Source: Saxidomus purpurata
Taxonomy: Eukaryota; Mollusca; Bivalvia; Venerida; Veneridae
NCBI GenBank assembly: GCA_022818135.1
Contig: JAFMSR010000002.1
Span: forward strand, 48,213,706 to 48,277,705
Length of the DNA stretch: 64,000 bases
Reading direction: 5' to 3'
In this document: in pieces, positions 1 through 11,328 of the stretch
How the letters are laid out: the number at the start of each line of letters is the position of its first letter
Position numbering within the stretch: position 1 is the first letter of the stretch
Made by a program: the position numbers and the translations under genes
Notes under the pieces: generated by a model
Database searches by the model: none
Told to the model about the DNA's origin: nothing
What the model saw: only the letters and a program-made list of their open reading frames with translations

Positions 1-570
1 TACAACTTCATACAATGGTCAAGCACTTTGAGAGGAAGTGCAGTGCACAAGAACTATAACTCCATCTTTACTAATTACAGAGTTATTGCCCTTTGTTACT
101 TTTCCTTGTCCGGAGCATAACTTGAAAACTACTGGTTGGAATTCAATACAACTTCATACAATGATCAAGCACCTCAGAGGAAGTGCAGTGTACAAGAACT
201 ATAACTCTATCTTGAGTATTTACTGAGTTATTGCCCTTTGTTACTTTTCCTTGTCCGAAGCATAACTTGAAAACTACTAGTTGGAATTCAATACAACTTC
301 ATACAATGGTCAAGCACAGTGAGAGGGAGTGCAGTGCACAGGAACCATAACTCCATCTTGACTAATTACAGTGTTATTGCCCTTTGTTACTTTTCCCTGT
401 CTGGAGCATTTTTCGAAAAACTACAAGTTGGAATTCAATACAACTTCATACAATGGTCAAGCACAATGAGAGGAACTGCTAAGAACATATCTCTTTTTAG
501 TTTGTTTGCAAGGTATTATGTTACTACGAACTTCTTCAGTTTATAAAGCAATCCTTTTGGGGGTATTAAT
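1..570 (+). repeat. Family A tandem core, truncated by window edge
   Basis: About three and a half head-to-tail units of ~145 bp. Each has a CCTTGTCCGGAGCATAACTT block, a GGAATTCAATACAACTTCAT block, and a GAACCATAACTCCATCTTG block. The last unit runs into AGGTATTATGTTACTACGAACTTCTTCAG and GGGGTATTAAT, the flank that precedes the family A terminus elsewhere. Here the terminal hairpin (ATCAC..GTGAT) is degraded. Short ORFs across the units are by-products of the repeat. Confidence 0.85.
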
Positions 571-1742
571 CCTTTGTGATATTTGATATTAATATAACGT
601 TTATATATTGACCAAGTTGAAGTTTTTTCTTTGGTGTAGCTTTATTTGCATGTCTATCGGTAGGAGTATATAGACTAATTTGCGCCAAAATTAAGCGTTT
701 CCTTCATGTGAACACAGTGGTGCAGGTGCTCTTTTCTCAAAATATAACTAAAAAACGTGAGAATGTGTGGCGGCAAATATCTTAATACTGTGATTATAAC
801 AATTTATTAAAGATAATCATAACTTCTTAGTTCAATGCGGCAATAAAACGAATGCATTTGTCAAACAATGCAAGTTAGAATGGGTCTCCTTGAATTCCTT
901 TGGGGTCATGCCTCAACATCAACCATCACCAATTTCCAAAACATCTACATCCCAGTTTTGTTTGTTGGCCCACTATGATACGTAGTATCACAGTTTTTCT
1001 TGTATACAACATATACATACTGCTCAGCAACACATTTCAGGAACTCAGGAACTGATTATGGTCCTTTAATTCGAAGAACCTTAATTTCGGACACTTTTTT
1101 AAAACGCTTGATTTTGTTATTGTTGTGGATCGTCTGTTGTCAATCGTTCAGATGTTTGATTCTTACAGCTTACAGCAACAGCTGAATGAAAATATGAATA
1201 TTTACCATAGAAAAATAGAGAAACTATCTGTTCACCAAAACATGCATGTTTCATTTTTTTCGTTCTTTCATCAACATTGACATCACATTTTTGGCTTTTA
1301 GAAGCGATTGAACCGGGAATGTAAATTCATTTTGAGTTTACAGAATACTTGCCGTTGTACCTTTTTAGTTTAAAATAAAACCCTACAATGGATAAAGAGA
1401 AATAAACAAACAGATAACTCTGCCCGAAATAAGGGTACTCTTGATTGTAAAAATTACCTCCCTTGGCAACCTCATTGTCAGGCCTCATTTGTGAGCTAAA
1501 TCTATTTTTAGAAGTAAACCAAAAAATCTCTTCAGTAGCATGAGAAACCGAAGTTGGTTGAGGTGAAATTTCATAAAGATCTGGTAAGTAGTTTGTGAGT
1601 GATAGCAAAAGATGTGCAAAAAGTGACGGAAACTAGGACCCTAACCAGTAGTGGTAAAAGAAATGCCTTGTGATTTTGTGTATTATATTGTTATACGTAT
1701 TGTTTTAAATGTTTTAAAATATATTTTGTTCTTACATTGCAG
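571..1742. other. Unassigned sequence upstream of the first visible JMJD8 exon
   Basis: I see no convincing exon here. The JMJD8 exon preceding 1743 should end in phase 2 with a peptide resembling the human SYHK region, and I did not find it, so it probably lies before the window. The segment 876-1008 is a dispersed repeat also present at about 9505-9665; both contain GCCTCAACATCAA, a TTTGTTTG.GGGCCC-like block and TATCAC.GTTTTTCTTGT. Confidence 0.5.
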
Positions 1743-1811
1743 GAGACATTAGATTGAAGAGATATGTAGATGAGTTAATGAAACCACAGACATTGGATAC
1801 CTTAGGAAATG
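1743..1811 (+). CDS. JMJD8: JMJD8-like JmjC protein, internal exon (first visible)
   Basis: This is the first of five plus-strand exons of a gene whose peptides match vertebrate JMJD8 in order along the C-terminal half. The acceptor is TTACATTGCAG and the donor is G|GTAATA. Only one frame is open; it starts with two bases finishing a codon and reads DIRLKRYVDELMKPQTLDTL followed by GN. This corresponds to the REYVEQLLHPQ..SLGN stretch of human JMJD8. JMJD8 is known in mammals as an ER-luminal JmjC-family protein; its reaction is not settled. The start codon and signal peptide lie upstream of the window. The exons at 4248, 12879, 22752 and 28005 continue it. Confidence 0.85.
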
Positions 1812-1836
1812 GTAATAGTTTTGGTGTTACAATGTA

Positions 1837-3381
1837 CAGTTGACTCTTGTTATCTCGATTTCTTTGAGACCAAAGAAAATAAATTGAGATATCGAAAAAT
1901 CAAGATAACCGAAGTTGGATCAAATGTGCTCGATAGGTGGGGTAAGGAAGATTATTGTTGATAGAAAGATGTTTGCTTCTTTCTGCCATCTTGTGATCTG
2001 TGCAATACACAGGTTGTGAAACTAGCTTGTTGGTTTAAATCATCTAAATTTTTTTTTTCAATATCAAGATGTAATCTGTCGAATGTGTACATATTGAAGA
2101 CGCGGTGTATAATTGACAGAATCTTCATTTCTTGCTGTTTATAAATGCAAATAAATTTACTCAGTCTCAATTTCGGGTCGTTTACCGAATCACTAAGTGA
2201 ATAGCCACGCATGGTGTTTCTGCCGTTTAGGGTTGGATCATTAACGGGAGATTTGTGAAAAATCGCTGGGTTTTTGGACATCACACGGGTAAACGAAAAC
2301 CAAAAACATGCGTTTTTTGACGCCATACATGATACTTTATTCAACATAATGTAAACACATGCAGTCGCCATTTTAAGCACTTTAAACCTTGATTCTTATA
2401 TGCAAAATTATTACTCAAACAAAATTCTCTGAATTTTTAATGAGACAAGAATAATGTCGTACTTACGTTTGATCTGGATACAAAGCAAAACAAAACAAAC
2501 AAAAGCAACATTTTATTTCTTTCAACTGGCGGTACATAATCTTTTAATCACTAGTACTTTAAAAGTATCATATAATCATATTTAATAATCCTGACCAAGG
2601 TCTTTCAAATAGTATGGTCCGAAACGAGCGTAATACGATAAATAACTTGCCTCGGATCACGTGACTCCGGGTACCAAATTTTGGAAAAAGAAAGAAAATA
2701 TTGAAACTTTATATCTACGTATATCTCGATATTTTCCAATCAATTTGACCAACAAAGAGATCCTTAAACATTATCTATTTGAAAGACTTTGTCCTGACGT
2801 GTCATCTTGTTGCAAACTCATTACGCCAATCAGGCGCTAAGATTACCCGGCAATGACCAGATGTTACTGACAATTAACACTAAAGCGTAAAAACAGCCAC
2901 TTTTGTCACCTAATCACCAATTATCGATCTCCGTGTCAAGGTTTTGACTTTGTAATTCAAACTTGGATTAAGTGGGTTTTACATTTTTGGATTCTCTTTT
3001 TCTTTTCAAGACAAATTTTTTATTTATCGGAGATTTGGGTGTTTTTTATCGCCGGGCGCCGGGGGGTTAAAACGGGACCCAGAACGGGGTCCCACCTCTG
3101 ACAGCAGACGACAATTGAGCTAATACAATCGCATGCAGCTTTTTGCACCTTGTTTGGCAGGTGATAAATGTCAACTCGAGATATCGGCTGTCAAAATAGA
3201 GGACATTTCACATTTGGGGATCAAAAATTTAGTCAAGATATCAAAAAAATCGAAATAAACAAATCGAGATATCCGTAGTTGATTTATGTAGAATAAGAAG
3301 GGGAAAAAATCGGGACCGAGAAAATTCACTCGAGTTATTGAAAATCGAGATAAATGAAGTCGAGATAACGCGAGCCAACTG
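1837..3381. mobile_element. Non-autonomous TIR DNA transposon (pogo/Tigger-like), 1,545 bp
   Basis: The left end is CAGTTGACTCTTGTTATCTC and the right end is the near complement (CGAGATAACGCGAGCCAACTG). TA on both sides (1835-1836, 3382-3383) fits a TA target duplication. Extra TCGAGATA-type motifs lie inside both ends (1885-1910, 3176-3190, 3255-3370). TIR sequence and TA target resemble pogo/Tigger elements, but I recognise no transposase. The 142-codon minus ORF at 1952-2380 has no motif I can name. It sits in the JMJD8 intron only 25 bp after the exon at 1743-1811. Confidence 0.7.
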
Positions 3382-3383
3382 TA

Positions 3384-3611
3384 TATACATGATATGTCTC
3401 TTCATCCTGTTAAAACAAAATGTAAACTCTTAGGTTGCAAACATAAATTGAAGAATGTTGGTAAGTTAATGCTAAATATAAATGGAACCCAAGTGGAAAA
3501 CATTGCTGTACAAAAAATCCTGGGTGTATATGTGGACAATACACTTAGTTGGAATATGCAAGTAGATGAGATGTGTTCAAAGTTAAACACAAGAATACTA
3601 TAGATGTACAT
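3384..3611 (+). pseudogene. Non-LTR retrotransposon (LINE) ORF2 C-terminal fragment
   Basis: The plus-strand ORF of 69 codons contains VKTKCKLLGCKHKLKN, INGTQVE and KILGVYVDNTLSW. These blocks follow the reverse transcriptase palm in jockey/CR1-like LINEs (KTK.ML.G..., ILGV.ID..LSW). No RT catalytic motif is present here; a YADD-bearing fragment occurs separately at 31951. The fragment is 5'-truncated and abuts the TA target of the 1837-3381 transposon, so the DNA transposon may have landed in or beside it. Confidence 0.7.
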
Positions 3612-3701
3612 TCAAACCATATGTAAATGAAATTAACTTTGTGAATAGATGGTCTTTATTCATAGGTATTGCTTTATATAGATTGAAAGTATTTTCTCGG
3701 T

Positions 3702-4036
3702 GTTTAGTTTGTACTAATTTATTTTAGCTCGATTGTGAAGAAAGTGTGTATCTTATCGTGTCACTCTCAAGTCCACTTCCTGGAAAAACCAGTACTGGTG
3801 TCATATGAGGAGGTCAACTGTCATTTATTACAATTAAATCAATTATCATTGCCTTTAATAATACAATGCTTATGATATTTTATTTTGAGTGTCTGTCAAT
3901 GAGTGAATGATTGAGTGAACTGTACCTCCTCACATGACACCAGTACTGGTTTTTCCAAAAAGTGGACTTGAGAGTGACTCGATAAGCTGTAAGCTTGCCT
4001 CACAATCGAGCTGAAATAAATTAGTATAAACTAAAC
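3702..4036. mobile_element. MITE with long inverted arms, ~335 bp
   Basis: GTTTAGTTTGTACTAATTTA at the left is mirrored by the complement of TAAATTAGTATAAACTAAAC at the right. Pairing continues inward through AGCTCGATTGTG and ACTCTCAAGTCCACTT to ACCAGTACTGGTGTCAT, giving arms of roughly 120 bp around an AT-rich loop. No ORF and no clear target duplication. It should fold into a long hairpin if transcribed. Confidence 0.75.
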
Positions 4037-4247
4037 CATAAACTTTAGAATTTTTTATTATTATCATTAACAAAGTTTTAGAAGAAAACTTTTCACATCG
4101 CTGTTCAGTACACTGACTATAGAATCACCCCACTTATGTTAGCAGTTTTGTTTTTCATGAAAAAACTTTCAAAAATCAGAGACATGTCAATATACATGTA
4201 TTGTATTAGGTGTGACAACCCAACATTGATATGAATATTTATTTCAG

Positions 4248-4367
4248 AGACATTTTATTGGTTTGGAGATAACGACTATGAGGCATTTGCTGAATTGTTC
4301 AATGAATACATAGCTCCACCGTACAAACTACCAAATCTGAAAGGTGTATACAGCTTTGGTTTAGCAG
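4248..4367 (+). CDS. JMJD8: JMJD8-like JmjC protein, internal exon
   Basis: The acceptor TTTATTTCAG precedes 4248 and the donor is G|GTTTGT, a weak 5' splice site lacking the usual RAGT. In phase with the previous exon it reads TFYWFGDNDYEAFAELFNEY, then a proline-containing linker ending GVYSFGLA. This matches human JMJD8 TLYFFGDNN and YSFGIAG. The intron that follows is 8.5 kb and packed with repeats. Confidence 0.9.
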
Positions 4368-4626
4368 GTTTGTTACGCTTTAACATGTATATATACCTGA
4401 AGTGATCAGGTAATGAAGTTAGTAGTAAAGCTGCTACATTACATAATATCGTATACCTGTCACAAATACTTAATCCTGATTGGCCGATAGCGCTCACGTG
4501 CCGGGTCTGCAAAAGTATGTGTAGACCTGGAAAATGATGTGTAGACCTGCACGGATTTTAAGACATCATTTCTGTATTATTTTCGCATGATTTTCGCTCT
4601 ATATGAGGTATACGATATAAATATTT

Positions 4627-4757
4627 TAGACCAATGTTTTGGTCAATACATAGTTTTGCGGACGTGTAAAAAATGATACTGACCTCAGACTTTGTCCTCG
4701 GTCAATATCACTTTTAACAGGTCCGCAAAACTATGTATTGACCTCAAAATTAGTCTA
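4627..4757. repeat. Inverted repeat / small MITE
   Basis: TTTTGGTCAATACATAGTTT plus TGCGGAC is mirrored about 50 bp later by GTCCGCAAAACTATGTATTG plus ACCTCAAAA. Arms of ~35 bp extend to TAGAC at the left and GTCTA at the right. No coding content. It probably represents a small palindromic element. Confidence 0.6.
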
Positions 4758-5148
4758 TAATTGTATAGTACACCATGGACAATACCAACAACCAGTTCAT
4801 TCTGTCCTCCATTTATCTGTGAATGTAGAGAAACGTGACATGACAATGCTACTACACGTGCAAAGTGAAGTATTTTGTAGGTATCTTGCATAGTGAAGAA
4901 GTTAGTAGACTGAATTTGTTTCCACCTACTGTGATAAGGTAGTGGTTTCTGTTGAACTTGTTGGTGTTTAATGCCTGAAAATTTGTTATATATATCTGTG
5001 CATATTAAATGTAGTACATACAAGATTCACTTTGTACCATCCCGTCCCGAAGTGTTTCCCTTGAAAATCTCTGGAAGTGGTAATGATACTCTTTTGAAAC
5101 TTAAAATAAGGTTTTAGGATCATAAGACATGTTCACATATAAAGCCCT

Positions 5149-6030
5149 TTTTAGCTCACCTGGCAAAGTGCAAAGTAGGATCACTCACCGTCCAGGGTCC
5201 GTCGTACGTCGTCCATCCATATGTCTGTCCACCATTTCCTTCAAACGACATCTCCTCTGAAACCACTGGGCCAATGTTGATGAGACTTTGCAGGAATGTT
5301 CCTTGCATGTAGCTTTATCAAAGTTGTTGAAAGAATTCCATTCCATGCAGAACTCTAGTTGCTATGGCAACAAAGAGGAAAAACTTAATAAATCTTCTTC
5401 TCTGAAACCACAAGGCCTAGAGCTTAGATATTTAGCATGTGGCATTGTCTAGTGCACTAATACCAAGAATGTTCAAATTATGACCCCCGGATGAAAATTT
5501 ACCCCGCCCGGGGGGTCACTTGGTTTTACATAGGCTTATAGAGGAAAAACTTAAAAATCTTCTTCTCTGAAACCACAAGGCCTAGAGCTTAGATATATAG
5601 CATGTGGCATTGGCTAGTGGACCTCTACCAAGATTGTTCAAATTATGTCCCTCGGGTCAAAATTAACCCTGCCTGGGGGTTTCTTTGTTTGACATAGGCT
5701 TACATAGGAAAAACTTAAAAAATCTTCTATCTTCTTCTCAGAAACCACAAGGTCTAGAGCTTAGATATTTGGCAAGTAAGAAATGCCCAGTGGACCTCTA
5801 CTAAGATTGCTCAAATCATGATCCCCTGGTCAATATTAACCCTCCTCGGGAGTGGGGGAGGTCACTTGTTTTCATATAGGCTTATATAGGGGAAACCTTG
5901 AGCAACCACAAGGCCGACAGGCAGAGAATAGATATTTGGAATGTTACTTAGCATTGTGTTGCGGACCTCTACGAATTATTTTAGAATCATGACCCCTTGT
6001 ATTATAGCCAGAGTAGTCAGGTGGCACAAA
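5149..6030 (-). repeat. Family E interspersed repeat
   Basis: It begins TTAGCTCACCTGGCAAAGTGC, the reverse complement of the family E hairpin end (…GCCAGGTGAGCTAA). Its ~150 bp units carry GAAACCACAAGGCCTAGAGC, TTAGATAT and CCCGG-rich blocks; five other copies lie at 6031, 46553, 49053, 59290 and near 60600. The far end reaches TTGTATTATAGCCAGAGTAGTCAGGTG, matching the 5' region of the copy at 49053. It lies in the JMJD8 intron 4368-12878. Confidence 0.75.
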
Positions 6031-6325
6031 GTGCCAGAGTGAGCTATTAGGAATGCTCACTATCCGGTGTACTTCATATGTCCTTTAACATTTTCCTTCA
6101 AACAACATCTCCTCTGAAACCAGTAGGCCAATGATGATACAACTTGGCAGGAATGTTCCCTCCATGAAGCCCTTTCATAGTTGTTCAAATGATTCCATTC
6201 CATCTCAGCTCCTATGGCAACAGAGAGGGAAAACTTTAAAAATCTTCTTCTGAAGAACAGGAAGGCCTAGAGCTTAGATATTTGGCACGCAGCATTACCT
6301 AGTGACCCAAATTGTTGAAATTTAG
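6031..6325 (-). repeat. Second, truncated family E copy
   Basis: A new hairpin end (GGCACAAAGTGCCAGAGTGAGCT) starts directly after the first copy. It is followed by CCTCTGAAACCAGTAGGCCAATG and one AAGGCCTAGAGCTTAGATAT unit, then the similarity stops. The two copies are head to tail, suggesting insertion of one at the end of the other or a tandem duplication. Confidence 0.6.
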
Positions 6326-6329
6326 ACCC

Positions 6330-6890
6330 AACAGAAACCATGTTAATACTTAAAATCAAAGGACTGAAAGTGCTGGAGGATCGATTGTCTCTGAACAACA
6401 CAGTCTGCACACATACATGTGTAAATATCAGGACAACATAGACTGTACACATACATGTGTGAATATCAGGACAACCCTTGCATGAGTAAAGTTATAAACT
6501 GGAGACACAACTGTCCACAAATTTTGACCTTTCACCATTTGTGTAAACTTTACTTTTGAGATAGGAACCCATGTGCTTACATTATGTCATTCAGTGACTA
6601 TGTTCAACTACCCTATGAAGTATTAAGCTGTGAATCGTAACTGAGAAATGGATTTTGACAAAACTGAACTGAAAATTTATGGTTTGAACAACTTTAAATG
6701 TCATTCAAAAGTTATGGGATATGCCCATAATGTTGATTGTATTGTGCAAATTAATTCAGATTTAACGTCACACCCAACAGCTAAGGTCATATTGCAACTT
6801 CCGGCTTTCATGGAGGAGGAAGACCCTGTTTCAGAATTTGGGGGTCATTTAGAAACTCCGAGGGTCATACCCTTTATTGTTAAAAAATAA
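6330..6890 (+). repeat. Left arm of long inverted repeat pair 1
   Basis: This sequence reappears reverse-complemented at 9722-10100. Shared blocks include TACTTTTGAGATAGGAACCC, ATGTGCTTAC, GTTCAACTACCCTAT, AAGTTATGGGATATGCCCATA and AATCAAAGGACTG. The 80-codon ORF at 6648-6890 lies partly in the repeated part and has no recognisable domain. The left arm has a local duplication of ACACATACATGTGTRAATATC at 6408-6475. Confidence 0.65.
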
Positions 6891-8639
6891 AAGGCATGAC
6901 TATGTGTTAAAGAAGTTTTATTCAGTTTACTTCTGTAAAACTGCATGTGATACATCACAAAAATGGTGGGTAATCAAAGGGTTGGCAAGACAACAGGTGT
7001 TTCTCTTTGGATGCTTTCCATTTTGTCACTGCATCTCAAAAGTCAAATTTGTCCACAAAGCGAAGTTTTCATAAGTGCATTCAACCATAGACATTAAACT
7101 TGGATATTATTTGGCACACTTAAACCCCTTTCAATAGTGACAGTCTGATCGAAATGACTACAAAATGATCATTAAAATCACTCAGAAAGACGTTTTTGTT
7201 TCCCCTATTAAATTTCGTTGACCATCTCTTGTTGTGTGTCTACAATCTATGATGACGGTATCATAGGAATCAACACACACAAAAACGCAATGGTACAAAA
7301 TGCGGGTCGATCCGAAATCAGACGACAACGACGACGCAATAGGGTCAAAATTAGACATATCCCATACCGGAAGGGTATTTTATCAACAATGTATCTTGCA
7401 TTTCGAAGCGTTTTGAGAGGTTTTGAAATGTTGTTTTTGTAGTAATTTGATCATACACATTTTAATTGTGTCATAGAAGATGCTCTTTGCTATTTCTGTT
7501 GCGTCATTGACAAAATGAGTGCGTCAAAACCGCAGAAAACGCGCTCTTGCGGAAACACTGAATTTAGTGTATCCGGTGTAGCGATACGTATTTCATGGGT
7601 CTTACATTTCTCATGTCACACCGGTCTGATGATAAAAACTGCGTAGGAAAATAGTTCTATACAGAACAGATACCTCGTTGATTTAAGTTACAAATTATAA
7701 GAAAAATAACAATATAATATTATGCTATTCTGTAATGTTTTGATATTATTTAGATCTGTTACTATATAATTTTTAAAACAGGACAGTAATATAGAACTAC
7801 TTTTCGGTTAAGAGTTCAGCCGTAAGGGTCTGAAATACTCTGTTAACTTTGGATACGATTGAATAAATTCAATCGATCCAATGATGTTAAAACATAGAAA
7901 ACCAATTTGTCTTAAAATAGCATTGACACAAGCTAGTCTATAATAGTACAAATGTACTCAATCTAAAAATATATTGCCTTGCAGAATGATGCTAACATAA
8001 TGCTATAAATAGCAACATGGTTTTCCAAAATGATCTTAAAGATTAAAACAGACATCATACTGTGAAATTTCTTTCTGACAGGTTTAAGAATTTTGTATTT
8101 AGTTTGTTTTGCAACTTTTTCTATTCAACATTTTATTTTGCAGACTTGTTTAGTTATCATTAATAACGACTTTGTAATATTTCATAATGCACCATAATAG
8201 AACTCATTTGTAATCTTTGAATTGCTACAGAAGTAGTTAAGTAAACAAGAAAAGTATAACTTAACAGTTATACGAGACGATTACTGTATTACATTACAGT
8301 GTTCAGAATAATGGCCACGGCTGTACTTCAACAGGCTGAGCATATCTCCCGATTGGGGTATATACCCCAAATGAGCTAAAACAAAACGTAAACAATCGAA
8401 AAGTACAATATTTTAAATAACGTTTTTTTTTCAAAGAAAAAGCGAAAGTTAAATGTTCACAGAATATTTATCTGATCAAAAACATTACTTTCTGGTTTTC
8501 AAGTTGGTAAAAAAAATAAAATTTTACCAACAAGATATTGACATGAAATTTGCCTTACAATAATTTAAACATACACAGTACACTGAAAAAAATAACTTGC
8601 GCTTTTTCCTAACAAAAGATATTAAAAAAAATTGTATTT
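6891..8639. other. Unassigned AT-rich intron sequence
   Basis: JMJD8 intron sequence between repeat arms. I see no exon, RNA gene or named element. Short ORFs at 6877-7074 and 7218-7442 have no motif I recognise. An A/T-rich stretch with poly-T and poly-A runs covers roughly 8390-8640. Confidence 0.5.
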
Positions 8640-8840
8640 TTCTATTGTTCTTTCCTGCATATTCACATAGGAGCTCGAGGTCGGGATTATGCTTTTCCGG
8701 CTTTGTTTTGTCTTTTTACATTTATTTAAGAACCAAGCTAACAAAATATGATCTTATTTTACCCGGATCTTTACTTTCATATTTTACTGCTGAAGTACCC
8801 GGTAGACTGAAAAAAGAAAAGGAGTGACACACGCCATGTT
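8640..8840 (+). repeat. Left arm of inverted repeat pair 2
   Basis: Reverse complement of 10193-10385. Shared blocks include AGGAGCTCGAGGTCGGGATT, ATGCTTTTCC, GAACCAAGCTA, ATGATCTTATTTT and GTACCC.GTA. The arms are about 1.35 kb apart and the second arm of pair 1 lies immediately before the right arm, so both pairs converge on ~10.1-10.2 kb. Confidence 0.65.
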
Positions 8841-9240
8841 ATCCAACACAAACTGCTAAGAGTTACGTCCCTCAAAAACTGGTTCTCCGTCTACCAATGT
8901 GACGCAACATGGAACCGGAACCTATACATGTAAACATAGTGTGGTGGCAATTTCAAAAACTGGCGGAACAGTTTATTTTTGGGTCGATTGTTTGGCCGAA
9001 CGCACAACATACAAACAAGTAGTTCCATATAAACAGTTGTTAGGCATTATAGCCATTTCTGTTTTCAAAATTATATAGTAATAAATCTAAATAATTTAAA
9101 AACATTTCAGAATAGAATAATATTATTTCGTTATTGTTCTTTAAATGTGTAATTAATCGTAAATACTATTAATGCGCGAACGAACGACTTGGACATACAA
9201 ATTTATAACAACTCGTTTTTTACCAATAACTGTATATACG

Positions 9241-9322
9241 GCGGACATAGAGCAGTTGGTAGAGATGCTGGAAATTGAATTTGCGTTGACTTACTGCGGC
9301 GGACGCGAGTTCGAAACCCATT
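9241..9322 (+). other. tRNA-derived sequence (pseudo-tRNA or SINE head)
   Basis: Two pol III-type internal control boxes occur at tRNA-like spacing: an A-box-like TAGAGCAGTTGGTAGAG (9248-9264) and a B-box-like GAGTTCGAAACCC (9307-9319). An intact tRNA would need paired acceptor and anticodon stems, which I could not lay out convincingly. A poly-T run follows (9330-9341), a possible pol III terminator. It could be the head of a tRNA-derived SINE. Confidence 0.4.
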
Positions 9323-9504
9323 TAATACAGTTTTTTTTTTACATTTTTCTTCTGTTTTACTTATAATTTTAAGACTTTAAACCATTTTAAATGTTTTACA
9401 GCAAATAATCATAGAAAACTTCATTCATGTCAAACTTATAAGGATAATGTTAATAAGACATACTGTATACATATTATTTGATAACAGTATAGTTCAGTCA
9501 GTAG

Positions 9505-9665
9505 TCGTGTCAGGTTTTGCTTGTACAACCAGAATTGGTTTCCTTGGGTTCTTTTATGCCTCAACATCAATCATCACCAATTTCTAGAATATATGTCAGT
9601 TTTGTTTGTGGGCCCGCTGTGATTCTTTGTATCACTGTTTTTCTTGTTCAGTTATTAATTTACTC
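9505..9665 (+). repeat. Dispersed repeat, second copy of 876-1008
   Basis: It shares GCCTCAACATCAATCATCAC, CAATTTCTA, CAGTTTTGTTTG, GGGCCC and TATCACTGTTTTTCTTGT with 876-1008 in the same orientation. Similarity covers ~140 bp and no ORF is shared, so this is repetitive DNA of unknown class. Confidence 0.55.
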
Positions 9666-9721
9666 TGTGTCTTCTTTGATCTTGCTCATTGTTCAGTTTT
9701 TGCCTACAATTTAGGATAGGA

Positions 9722-10100
9722 ATTTATTTTGTATTATTGACACAATACATTCAACCCTATGGGCAAATCCCATAACTTTTGAATGACATTAAAAGTTGTG
9801 CAAACTTTGAATTTTCAGTTCAGGTTTGTAAAAACCCACTTCTCAGTTACCATTCACAGCTATGATATTTTATAGGGTAGTTGAACATACATGTAGTCAC
9901 TGACTGCAAAAGGTAAGCACATGGGTTCCTATCAAAAGTAAAGTTTACACATATGGTTAAAGGTCAAACTCTGTGGACATTTGTGTCTCCAGTTTGTTGA
10001 TAACTTTACTCATGCATGGGTTGCCCTGATATTTACACATGTGTTCAGTGACAATCGACCCTCCAGCACTCCAGTCCTTTGATTGTTTAATGTAGTAGTA
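9722..10100 (-). repeat. Right arm of long inverted repeat pair 1
   Basis: Reverse complement of 6330-6760 with scattered differences, including CTTCTCAGTTAC against GTAACTGAGAAATGG. Similarity ends at about CCAGTCCTTTGATTG. The arms are diverged, so the pair is old. Confidence 0.65.
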
Positions 10101-10192
10101 ATGGACAATTATCTTGCCATACCATTTGAGCAAATTGAGCACACTGTCCATGAGTGTTGCAGAAAAAATAAAATGAAATAATTTTAAAAAAA

Positions 10193-10385
10193 GGAATGCC
10201 ACTCTTAGCAGTTTCTCCTTTTCTTTATTCAGTATACTGGGTACTTCAGCGGTAAAATATGAAAGTTAAGATCCAGGGGAAAATAAGATCATATTTTGCT
10301 AGCTTGGTTCTTAAATAAATGTAAAATAACAAAACATAGCTGGAAAAAGCATAATCCCGACCTCGAGCTCCTATGCATATTCATT
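10193..10385 (-). repeat. Right arm of inverted repeat pair 2
   Basis: Reverse complement of 8640-8840, ending in CCCGACCTCGAGCTCCTATG. It directly follows arm 1R, so the two repeats may belong to one composite element that was inverted and duplicated. Confidence 0.65.
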
Positions 10386-11040
10386 ATTTAAAAATGACGT
10401 CATCTTACATATACCACCGCTCTATCTCCCATAACTAACTCACTGTTACTGCATGGAAAAGACACTAAAATTTCCAGACTAAAAATTATGTAGTCTGACA
10501 GTGATTTAATTTTTCGTAACTATCACCATTTTGGCTTTTTTGTACATGTCAATATGTTTGTTTCGGATTGAATTCCTTCACTGTCCGGTTGATTTTGTTT
10601 ATAATTATTAGTGAAAACATTAAATTATATTCAAACCTTTCAAATAAAACCTGAAAACCAAGCGAAATCGACCGATTAACGGAATAACGGTGGTCGCTAT
10701 TATAAAACCCAAAAATCGTTAATACAAACAGGCTATACTCTGTAGCCACAACGCTATCAATATATCAATAATATAGTTTCTTCGGCCATTCATAAAAATA
10801 CAACAACTCACCTAAGAAGATCGATAGAACAAATTCTAGTGGAACTCCGGTTCCAATATGGCGACTGTTCCACAGCAAAATAATAACAAAAGCGCGAAAC
10901 TGACGTCATACTCCATACATGCTAAAGCATTGTAGCGACTAACTACTGGCTTCGGCAGATAACACTTCATTGCATCGAACAAATAAAATAGAAACACGCA
11001 TGCGCTACACTGACGTCATATATATCAGTGCTTTGTAACT
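10386..11040. other. Unassigned intron sequence with TGACGTCA motifs
   Basis: No exon or named element seen. TGACGTCA (CRE/ATF-type palindrome) occurs at 10396-10403 and, within AACTGACGTCAT contexts, near 10900 and 11010. The last two lie in similar flanks (CGCGAAACTGACGTCATACT and GCTACACTGACGTCATATAT), which looks like a repeated segment rather than a regulatory array. Confidence 0.4.
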
Positions 11041-11328
11041 GTTTCTATTACCTTATCCACATAACGCTTTGTTGCATCGTACTAAAGTTTAAAGGTCATT
11101 TTGTCTGTTTTAGTAATACAAATGACGTATATCCATAGTAATTAATGTTAATAAATATCCAAAAATAACTTTCGTCTCGAAAATTGTTGGAGGGCGGTCA
11201 CTTGGTTCCCAGAGACTTAATTAACTTTAAAATTCTTCTTGTCTAAAAGCACAAGGCCTTGTATTTGAAGTGAAGCATTGTGTAGTGGACCGTAGATTGT
11301 TCAAATCAGGACCCCATGTCAATTTTTA
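11041..11328 (+). repeat. 288 bp segment, first of three near-identical copies
   Basis: It runs from GTTTCTATTACCTTATCC to CCCCATGTCAATTTTTA. It is repeated at once at 11329 and partly at 11704. It includes a family-E-like block (CTAAAAGCACAAGGCCTTG, GTAGTGGACCGTAGATTGTT). The copies appear almost identical, unlike other repeats in the window. Confidence 0.7.

Noticed and set aside
571..1742. Upstream JMJD8 exon within the window
   Set aside because: No stretch in the right phase resembles the expected peptide before DIRLKRYVDEL; the sequence is repeat-like or AT-rich.
1952..2380. 142-codon minus ORF inside the pogo-like element, a possible transposase
   Set aside because: No DDE, HTH or CENP-B-like motif; composition looks non-coding. 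Kept only as part of the non-autonomous element.
9241..9322. Intact tRNA gene
   Set aside because: A- and B-box-like words are present but acceptor and anticodon stems do not pair convincingly; listed as tRNA-derived only.
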